Below, piece after piece: positions 58,000-64,000 of a DNA stretch of 64,000 nucleotides. The notes below the pieces were generated by a model. It made no database searches and was not told the origin of the DNA. It was given only the letters and a program-made list of their open reading frames with translations. The translations under genes and the position numbers were made by a program. Origin of the DNA: Lactobacillus sp. ESL0700 (GTDB taxonomy: Bacteria; Bacillota; Bacilli; Lactobacillales; Lactobacillaceae); the NCBI RefSeq assembly GCF_029392095.1, contig NZ_CP113930.1:930001-994000 (forward strand), read 5' to 3'. How positions within the stretch are numbered: position 1 is the first letter of the stretch; each line of letters begins with the position of its first letter.

Positions 58000-58359
58000 T
58001 ATTTAGAAAAATAATTATTATTCAGAAGAGTCATCACTGACTGACTTTAAATTATGGTTTATTGTAAATAATCAGATCATGCAACGGTATTTGAATAAAA
58101 AAACTCAATTTGAGTTCATACAGAATTTATTTAACTGCTGAGATTGCAATTCTACGGCCAAATAAAATTATTTTGGCTGATAACTGATAACCTGTTAATC
58201 CAGTTAGTTTGAATTTGCTAGTTGTTAGTAATAATTAAAGTGTAAAGTAGTAATGACTGAATTTTTTAATGCAAGGATTTTATTTTGTATTATATATAGA
58301 AGAAATGAGTCATTAGTTTTATTGCGGACGTGGCCGTTATTATAAGTATTTTTTGGCTG

Positions 58360-58389
58360 CTATCATTAAAACTATAATTTTAATGATAG
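58360..58389. repeat. 30-bp perfect palindrome upstream of the XerS-like gene
   Basis: CTATCATTAAAA (58360-58371) and TTTTAATGATAG (58378-58389) are exact inverted copies around CTATAA. Arm length and 6-bp centre are those of a Xer recombination site, and the core AAAACTATAATTTT resembles, from memory, the dif-SL site used by XerS in lactococci and streptococci. It could also form an RNA hairpin. Confidence 0.75.
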
Positions 58390-58660
58390 GTATAAAGAGC
58401 TGTCTTACAAGGTTTTAGCTAAATTAATTTAACTGACAATCAATAATTAATAATTTTTTAGCCAATTAAAAAATCAATCAGTATTTAAATTTTAAAACTT
58501 GGGAGCAAACACAAATGCTGAAAAAATAATTTTGTCTCAAAAGATGAAATTGCATGCCAGGAAATAATTTGTCGACTTAATAACTTAATAACGGCAATAC
58601 CACGAATCCTACTTTTCTCCCTCCTCTTCTCTTTTATATCATTTTTCATAGTCAAAAATT

Positions 58661-58690
58661 CGAACATACATTCTACTTTTGCTTTATAAT
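58661..58690 (+). promoter_or_regulatory. Promoter region of the XerS-like gene with LexA-like element
   Basis: -10 TATAAT at 58685-58690, 36 bp before the GTG. CGAACATACATTCT (58661-58674), where a -35 would be, matches the LexA box except for GTTC reading ATTC and the last base. No good -35 is seen. Confidence 0.4.
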
Positions 58691-58726
58691 TATTAATGAC
58701 AATAAACTATCAAGGAGAACATATTT

Positions 58727-59797
58727 GTGGAAACCAAAAAGTATTTAGACTTAATTGAAGCTGAGCTTACAGGCATGCCGGATTTTGTTAAGGAATATAA
58801 TTTCGGCACCAACCATTCATTAACAACCACTTACCAATATTTAACAGAAATACGACGCTTTTTTGATTGGCTGCGCCAAGAAGGAATTTCCTCTGCAGCG
58901 GATAATCGGGATATTGACATTACTACACTAGCAAATTTGCGACGCAATGACATTATGTTGTACATTAATTATTTAGGCCACGTTAAAAATCAGCAAGGAC
59001 ATTTAAATTCACCGACAACGATTAATCGCTCAATTAATGCCTTACGTTCCCTATTTAAATTTTTAACGATTACTGCTGACAATAATGATGGTCAGCCTTA
59101 TTTTGAGCGTAACGTGATGCTCAAAATCGACTCACTTAACAACACAAAGACGTTAAACTATCGAGCACATATCCTTGAGTCGCATATGTACATTGGAAAG
59201 TTAAAGTATCAGTTTCTTGATTTTATTGAAAATGAATATGAACAACATTGCAATAAGCAGGCCTTGCCGAGTTTTAAAATAAATAAAGAACGCGATATGG
59301 CAATTATTGCTTTAATTTTGGGAACTGGAATTCGAGTTTCTGAATGTGCCGGCGTTAACTTGTCAGATTTAAATTTGAAAAAGGCTACGCTCGATGTTAC
59401 GCGTAAAGGTGGCCAGCGCGACAGTGTGCCGATTGCTGAATGGACTTTGGATTATATTACTGAATATCAGAAAGTTAGACGTGAGCGCTATTTAGCCACT
59501 AAAAAGGAAACTGCGTTTTTCTTAACTCGGTGGCATCAAAAGACAAAAAGAATGACAACTAATGCAATTGAAAAAATGGTTAACAAGTATTCCGCTAGCT
59601 TTGGTCACCCACTGACACCACATAAGTTGCGCCATACCCTTGCTTCTGAGCTCTATGGCGTGACTAAGGACCAGGTGCTTGTAGCACAGCAGCTTGGACA
59701 AAAAGGCACCTCAGCCACGGATTTATACACTCACGTCGATCAGAAAAAACAGCGTGATGCCTTAAATGAAATTTCTGAAACGGAAAATAAAGATTAA
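58727..59797 (+). CDS. xerS: XerS-like tyrosine recombinase
   Basis: The 356-residue protein matches XerS of streptococci and lactococci in length and in stretches such as SPTTINRSINALRSLFKFL, GQPYFERNV and INKERDMAIIALILGTGIRV. Catalytic positions: R203, K227 (TRKGGQRDSV), H299 and R302 (PHKLRH), Y334 (TDLYTHV). The position normally His in LGH is Q325 (QQLGQKG). GTG start is set by AAGGAG nine bases upstream. It is a third Xer-type enzyme in addition to intact XerC and XerD and sits 730 bp from dif. Confidence 0.85.
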   Translation: METKKYLDLIEAELTGMPDFVKEYNFGTNHSLTTTYQYLTEIRRFFDWLRQEGISSAADNRDIDITTLANLRRNDIMLYINYLGHVKNQQGHLNSPTTINRSINALRSLFKFLTITADNNDGQPYFERNVMLKIDSLNNTKTLNYRAHILESHMYIGKLKYQFLDFIENEYEQHCNKQALPSFKINKERDMAIIALILGTGIRVSECAGVNLSDLNLKKATLDVTRKGGQRDSVPIAEWTLDYITEYQKVRRERYLATKKETAFFLTRWHQKTKRMTTNAIEKMVNKYSASFGHPLTPHKLRHTLASELYGVTKDQVLVAQQLGQKGTSATDLYTHVDQKKQRDALNEISETENKD

Positions 59798-59853
59798 ATA
59801 AAAAGTACCAATAACTGCTAATTTGCTGCGTAACAGTTATTGGTACTTTTTTA
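59798..59853. terminator. Bidirectional terminator between xerS-like and nudix genes
   Basis: Perfect 17-bp stem with arms at 59801-59817 and 59834-59850 (core GTACCAATAACTG), T run on both strands. Confidence 0.93.
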
Positions 59854-59867
59854 TAGTTACATGAATT

Positions 59868-60491
59868 TTATTCAAAAGTCGTTTGCCAGTTCGGATCATG
59901 ATATGCATCAAAGCAAGCTTTAATTTCTGCTTTACTGTTGCGCTCAGCTGATAACTCAGGTAGATCTTCAAGACTGAAATAGCGACAGTCAGTTGTTTCC
60001 GTGTTTTTGACAAACTCGCCGCCAACTTCACGACATAGGAAGAAAACATCAATGACATTAATTGCTCGCTCGCCGCGAATCGTATGTATGTGGTTGCGAA
60101 TTGTAATTACTCGTTCGGCAACAACGTCACGACCTGACTCCTCTTTGGCTTCTTTAATGCAATTCTCTTTAACGGATACATTAGGCTCGCACCAGCCACC
60201 AGGCATTGACCAAGCACCATCTGTGGTTTCTCGCACTAGCAAAATTTGATCATCTTTAAAAATCGCTGCACGAGTGCCCAGTTTAGGCGTCTGGTAACCG
60301 TCATCACTGCTGAATAATGACTTAACCTGCTTGAGTGGCAAACCAGTTTTAGCGGCCATCATTTCTGTAGCAATAGCTCTAATTCGTTCGTAGCGCTCTA
60401 AGTCAAATTTGTCGTGACCATACTCCAAGCCATCTTGAGCTAAGCTTTGTAATTCAATTGCCCAATCAGTAAACTGATCTTTTTTATCCAT
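59868..60491 (-). CDS. NUDIX hydrolase with N-terminal extension
   Basis: The 207-residue protein has a helical N-terminal domain (about residues 1-65) as in the YjhB-like NUDIX group, then the hydrolase fold (TRAAIFKDDQILLVRETTDG). The Nudix box is altered: GGWCEPNVSVKENCIKEAKE continues ESG, so the first Glu of the pattern is Val and Arg is Lys, though the EAKEE metal-binding Glu residues remain. Substrate is unknown, an ADP-sugar or dinucleotide being possible. Last gene of a minus-strand unit behind degV. Confidence 0.88.
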   Translation of the reverse strand: MDKKDQFTDWAIELQSLAQDGLEYGHDKFDLERYERIRAIATEMMAAKTGLPLKQVKSLFSSDDGYQTPKLGTRAAIFKDDQILLVRETTDGAWSMPGGWCEPNVSVKENCIKEAKEESGRDVVAERVITIRNHIHTIRGERAINVIDVFFLCREVGGEFVKNTETTDCRYFSLEDLPELSAERNSKAEIKACFDAYHDPNWQTTFE

Positions 60492-60540
60492 GTTTTCTCC
60501 TTTAAATATTACAGAAAAAAGCAGCTATAAAAGCTGCTAA

Positions 60541-61419
60541 TTATTTTGTTAAATCAATTTTGTCAATGTCGATCATCCAGCCAATGGCAAGTGATTTTTC
60601 ACCTAAGTGAGTCGCAATGCCGGGGCTAAATCTGGTGATTGAAATTGTCTTATCTGGGAATTCTTTTAATAAAAATTCGTTTGCTTCCTTAACCTGACTT
60701 TCATCATTTGAGTCAATAATGAATAACTTGATTTTATTCTTGTATGGCAATTGGTTGATTTTCTCAACTGTCAAACTCTCCATTTTGATGAAAGCTCGCT
60801 TCATTGAGCGGATTTTGTCAAAAGCAACAATTTCTCCGTCTTTAAAGGTTAATAACGGCTTAATATTAAGCATTGAACCAATAAAGGCACCAGCATTACT
60901 TAAACGGCCACCACGGCTGAGGTTTTTCAGGTCATTAACGACAAATACCTCATCAATTGTTGCTCTGATTTTTTCTAAGTGATCAAGAATAGTTGTTAAA
61001 TCTAAGCCATTTTTGATCATTTTTGCAGCAGCCAAGACCAAATTACCCTGCAAACGCACAGTCATCTTGGTATCAACTGGATGAAGATTGTATGCTGGGT
61101 GACTCTGGGCAATATTACATAAATTTTGATAGAAACTTGAAATGCCACTAGAAAGTGTAATCGCGATAATTGCTTCATATCCTTCTTCATGTAGCTTGTC
61201 AAAAAGGCTAGTCATACTACCCATACTTGGCTGTGAGGTTTTAGGAAAATCAGCACCCTCCCGCTGCAGCTCAAAAAGCTTGTCGGAAGTAATATTGACA
61301 CCTTCTAAATATTCTTCATTACCAATAATAATTGGAATTGGCACAACAATAATATTATTGTCTTCAGCTTCTTGTTTAGTTATAACGCTAGTACTATCGG
61401 TAACTAATGCAATTTTCAT
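60541..61419 (-). CDS. DegV family fatty-acid-binding protein
   Basis: The 292-residue DegV/FakB-type protein shows VTDSTSVI, KTSQPSMGS, SSGISSFYQ, SRGGRLSNAGAFIG, and HLGEKSLAIGW. It should carry an exogenous fatty acid for FakA-dependent phosphorylation. It is distinct from the paralogue at 38634. Neighbours are a MarR regulator upstream and a NUDIX gene downstream on the same strand, so the three probably form one unit. Confidence 0.92.
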   Translation of the reverse strand: MKIALVTDSTSVITKQEAEDNNIIVVPIPIIIGNEEYLEGVNITSDKLFELQREGADFPKTSQPSMGSMTSLFDKLHEEGYEAIIAITLSSGISSFYQNLCNIAQSHPAYNLHPVDTKMTVRLQGNLVLAAAKMIKNGLDLTTILDHLEKIRATIDEVFVVNDLKNLSRGGRLSNAGAFIGSMLNIKPLLTFKDGEIVAFDKIRSMKRAFIKMESLTVEKINQLPYKNKIKLFIIDSNDESQVKEANEFLLKEFPDKTISITRFSPGIATHLGEKSLAIGWMIDIDKIDLTK

Positions 61420-61497
61420 CTAATTAACCTTTCGCTTATTAATATGTGATACAAGAGAAATTATAGCATAAAAATAGGCGGGCATTCTACTATCTAT

Positions 61498-61911
61498 CTA
61501 AAGAGACTTTACTGTTTCTAATTTAGTAGCCAATTGGTTAATTGTGGTGCTCAACTGCGCAAGATCGTTTGGTGAAAAATCTTTGAAGAGCACATCTTCA
61601 ATTTGCTTTAAGGCAGCTTTTAACTCGGTAGCTTTTTGAGTACCAGCCTCGTTTAAGACGACCGATTTACTGGAATTACTCTCCGACCGGGTAATTTCAA
61701 CTAAAGCCAAAGTTTTTTTCTGTTGTAATTGTCTACTTAAGGTTGATAAAGATATATTTAAGTTTTTTGCTAAACTTCCCATTTTTAGCGGTTGATTACC
61801 ACTTTTATCGAAGTATAGTAAAATTCTTGTTTGCGATAAGTTTAACCCACATTTACGACTGATTTCATTTTTTATTTGCGCGGCAAGCGTGCTAAAACAT
61901 AAAATATCCAT
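61498..61911 (-). CDS. MarR family transcriptional regulator
   Basis: The 137-residue winged-helix protein shows the MarR layout: N-terminal dimerisation helix, LSQTRILLYFDKSGNQPLKM, recognition helix in LAKNLNISLSTLSRQLQQ, wing ALVEITRSESNSSKSVVLNE, and a long C-terminal helix. It lies 78 bases upstream of degV on the same strand; control of fatty-acid uptake (FabT-like logic) is possible but not shown by the sequence. Confidence 0.88.
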   Translation of the reverse strand: MDILCFSTLAAQIKNEISRKCGLNLSQTRILLYFDKSGNQPLKMGSLAKNLNISLSTLSRQLQQKKTLALVEITRSESNSSKSVVLNEAGTQKATELKAALKQIEDVLFKDFSPNDLAQLSTTINQLATKLETVKSL

Positions 61912-62288
61912 TCAACTAACCCTTTTCCTCTGACTAACTAAAAGATAAAATTATTTTCAATACTATAAATTTTTGCGATAAAAAAGCTGAAAATCATTGT
62001 TAAATAAGCGTTTATTAGATTAATTAAAGCGTGAAACAATAGTATTTAGTGTGCAAATAATTTTATTGTGAAACATTTTGACATTAATTTTAACTTATAA
62101 AGAATAAATACTGATATTCATTAATATATATTACCAGTATAGCATCTTTTTGCAATGATTTGTTTAGCTAATATTAAATTTGTTAATATATTGTTATTGT
62201 ACGTTATTTTAAGAAAGTCGGTATCATGATACTTATACTTATTGTCAAATAATTGGTATAATAGAGTTCGTATTTTGAGGTGATCTTT
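61912..62288. other. AT-rich divergent intergenic region
   Basis: About 375 bp between the divergent marR and rqcH genes. Apart from the rqcH promoter and its palindrome near the right end, only AT-rich sequence is seen; no small gene with a ribosome binding site was found. Confidence 0.6.
62221..62262 (+). promoter_or_regulatory. rqcH promoter with operator-like palindrome
   Basis: Extended -10: TGG then TATAAT (62257-62262). The perfect 12-bp palindrome GTATCATGATAC (62221-62232) lies just upstream of where the -35 should be. Confidence 0.6.
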
Positions 62289-63977
62289 ATGGCATTTGAC
62301 GGCTTATTCATTCATAGCCTATTAAACAGTGTGGCTCCAGCTCTTGTTGGTGGCCGCTTATCAAAAATTTACCAGCCTTTTAACCAGGATTTGATTTTAA
62401 CTTTTAGAAAAGAACGCAAAAATCAGCAATTATTGATTTCTGCAAATGCGCAATATCCGCGGTTTTACTTAACCAAACAAGCAATTAGTAATCCGGATAA
62501 GGCGCCTACTTTTGTAATGGTTCTACGAAAATATCTTGAAGGCTCGGTTTTACAGTCTATTAATCAGGTTGGAGTTGACCGGATTATTAACTTTTGTTTC
62601 AGTAATCGTAATGAGCTTGGCGATCAGGTACAACTTGTTTTATCAGTTGAATTGATGGGTCGCCACAGTAATGTGATTTTATATGACCAAACAAGCGGTC
62701 ATATAATTGATCTATTAAAGCGAATTAATCCTGATGAAAACCGGGCACGAATTCTACTACCTAAGGCAAAATATGAATTGCCGCCCCTTAATCCGGGTTT
62801 AAATGGCTTTGAGTTAACGGAGAATGACTTTAATCAGGAAATTGCTGGCTGCGAGCCAGCGGCTTTTGCTAAAAAAGTTGGCGGCTTAGACCGTGATGAT
62901 CGAGATGAATTAACCGGCTATTTGGAAGATGATAATACTTACTCAACTTTCACAATTTTTATGCAGCAATTTAATAAGTCTGGCGCGTTTGTTTTAAAAA
63001 CACCTAATAACAAGCGAAAAATCTTCCCTTACCTCCCCTATCACCTAGATTTAGTCCAAGAGAGCACAGATCCAGATTTAAACCATGCTCTTGATGAATT
63101 TTATCAATATCAGGCTAATCGTGATTGGGTTAAGCAAAAGGCAAGTCAAGTTGAGCGCATTGTTAAAAATGAGCAAAAAAAGTTAAGTAAAAAAATTGTC
63201 AAACTTAATAAGCAGCTTAATCAAGCAGAAAATTCCGAAGGGTATCGCATTCGGGGTGAAATTTTAAATGCAAATTTGAGGCAAGTTAAACCTGGGATGA
63301 CCAAGATTTCTTTGCCGAATTATTATGATAATAATCAACCAATTGAGATTAAACTTGATGCTGCATTGTCTCCAGCGCGCAATGGTCAAAAATATTTTAC
63401 CCGTTATAAAAAGCTGCGAGATTCGATTAAGCACGTTAAGCAGCAAATTGATATAGCACAGAGTAATTTAACTTACTTTGATTCCATTCAAACTGCGATT
63501 GATAACGCTGAGCCACAAGATATTGACCAAATTACTGATGAATTAATCAGCCAAGGTTATATTCGCCGCCCGCAGAAGCAAAAACGCCGGAAAAAAATTA
63601 CGGAACATAATTTAAACAAGTTTAAGCTTACCTCTGGTAAAACAGTGCTGGTTGGTAAAAATAATTACCAAAATGACTGGTTAACGCTTAAAAAGGCAAA
63701 CAAAACTGATTTTTGGTTCCATGTTAAGAATATCCCCGGCTCACATGTTATTTTGCAAGATGACCAGCCTACCGATGAAGATATTGCGGAAGCTGCTGAA
63801 ATTGCGGCCTACTTTTCTAAAGCTAAAGATTCAGCGCATGTGCAAGTTGATTATGTTCAAGATAAGCGTGTTAAGAAGCCAAACGGTGCTAAACCTGGAT
63901 TTGTTATTTATACCGGACAGAACTCGATTGAAGTTACTCCAGAAAAAGATCGTGTTTTAAGTAAACGAATAGATTAA
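62289..63977 (+). CDS. rqcH: Rqc2/NEMF homologue RqcH (NFACT protein)
   Basis: The 562-residue protein is the ribosome quality control factor that binds obstructed 50S subunits and adds C-terminal alanine tails. The NFACT-N domain has GGRLSKIYQP, the functional D97-R98 pair (VGVDRII), and VELMGRHSNVIL. A coiled coil (about 275-320) and the NFACT-R domain (WLTLKKANKTDFWFHVKNIPG) follow. Some homologues are annotated fibronectin-binding protein. The ATG at 62289 follows GAGGTGAT. It is complete within the window. Confidence 0.96.
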   Translation: MAFDGLFIHSLLNSVAPALVGGRLSKIYQPFNQDLILTFRKERKNQQLLISANAQYPRFYLTKQAISNPDKAPTFVMVLRKYLEGSVLQSINQVGVDRIINFCFSNRNELGDQVQLVLSVELMGRHSNVILYDQTSGHIIDLLKRINPDENRARILLPKAKYELPPLNPGLNGFELTENDFNQEIAGCEPAAFAKKVGGLDRDDRDELTGYLEDDNTYSTFTIFMQQFNKSGAFVLKTPNNKRKIFPYLPYHLDLVQESTDPDLNHALDEFYQYQANRDWVKQKASQVERIVKNEQKKLSKKIVKLNKQLNQAENSEGYRIRGEILNANLRQVKPGMTKISLPNYYDNNQPIEIKLDAALSPARNGQKYFTRYKKLRDSIKHVKQQIDIAQSNLTYFDSIQTAIDNAEPQDIDQITDELISQGYIRRPQKQKRRKKITEHNLNKFKLTSGKTVLVGKNNYQNDWLTLKKANKTDFWFHVKNIPGSHVILQDDQPTDEDIAEAAEIAAYFSKAKDSAHVQVDYVQDKRVKKPNGAKPGFVIYTGQNSIEVTPEKDRVLSKRID

Positions 63978-64000
63978 AAAAACCGAGAATGCATTGCATT

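Larger units (their letters stand above)
57422..58726. other. Gene-free, AT-rich terminus stretch
   Basis: About 1.3 kb with no supportable gene on either strand, the largest such gap in the window. It holds three notable symmetric elements, listed separately: an 11-9-11 dyad near the XRE gene, the dif-like site, and a 12-6-12 palindrome. Smaller dyads include AACTCAA-T-TTGAGTT at 58102-58116 and GCCAAA/TTTGGC near 58157-58177. No second dif copy, IS end or phage gene is seen. Confidence 0.75.

Noticed and set aside
58485..58667. 60-codon minus-strand frame in the terminus stretch
   Set aside because: It spans a purine-rich run and AT-rich sequence, with no well-placed ribosome binding site, no recognisable domain, and its start lies within the xerS-like promoter.
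57041..59797. Prophage or integrative element between the XRE gene and the recombinase
   Set aside because: No structural, replication or conjugation genes, no duplicated attachment site, and the recombinase is of the XerS housekeeping type.
1..64000. tRNA, rRNA, CRISPR array, insertion sequence
   Set aside because: No cloverleaf with CCA end, no regularly spaced repeats and no transposase were found on reading both strands.

Overview
The window comes from a low-GC Gram-positive chromosome, most likely Lactobacillus in the strict sense (delbrueckii/acidophilus group). The evidence is AT-rich DNA with AGGAGG-type ribosome binding sites and rho-independent terminators, a zinc-free L32, HslUV downstream of xerC, RibU under an FMN riboswitch, a two-subunit topoisomerase IV, a LacX-type epimerase and RNase J. 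Species cannot be fixed from the sequence. No tRNA, rRNA, insertion sequence, prophage or CRISPR array is visible. About 57 protein genes are supported, nearly all housekeeping.

Layout. 0-10 kb: end of comEC, holA, divergent rpsT/rpsO, RNase J2-like gene and TPR protein, tuf, tig, clpX-ysxC, and a 40-codon orphan gene. 10-19 kb: uvrC, then obgE, an OatA-like acyltransferase, rnz, an SDR gene and a LapA-like gene, followed by rpmF and a cytosolic 5'-nucleotidase-family phosphatase. 19-25 kb: DUF2929 gene, dnaE, and pfkA-pyk behind a cre-like site. 25-31 kb: cvfB-xerD-ribT-scpA-scpB-rluB and then riboswitch-controlled ribU. 30-36 kb: LysM gene, cmk, rpsA, der, hup, TPR gene. 36-50 kb: cca, trhA-like gene, then a long run degV-yozE-rbgA-rnhB-dprA-topA-trmFO-xerC-hslV-hslU-lacX. 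50-57 kb: plsY, parE-parC, LysR regulator, ppaC, XRE regulator. 57.4-58.7 kb: a 1.3 kb AT-rich gene-free stretch. 58.7-64 kb: XerS-like recombinase, marR-degV-nudix on the minus strand, and rqcH.

The most notable region is 57.4-58.7 kb. It holds a 28-bp site that matches the XerCD dif site of Firmicutes very closely, which places the window at the replication terminus. Gene orientation agrees: almost every gene left of it points right, and three of five genes to its right point left. xerD and xerC are both within 32 kb, and topoisomerase IV is within 8 kb, so much of the chromosome decatenation and dimer-resolution machinery is clustered by ter. About 360 bp from dif lies a second, perfect 12-6-12 palindrome with a CTATAA centre. 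It sits just upstream of a third tyrosine recombinase of the XerS type, whose catalytic LGH motif reads LGQ. A second recombination system beside dif is the main hypothesis here.

Regulation visible in the sequence includes a LexA-box promoter at 49.67 kb that reads into a terminator with no gene behind it, a cre-like site before pfkA-pyk, an FMN riboswitch with a plausible antiterminator, terminator-like hairpins directly before cmk and dprA (the latter burying its ribosome binding site), and a recurring extended -10 element (TGn plus TAAAAT/TATAAT variants).
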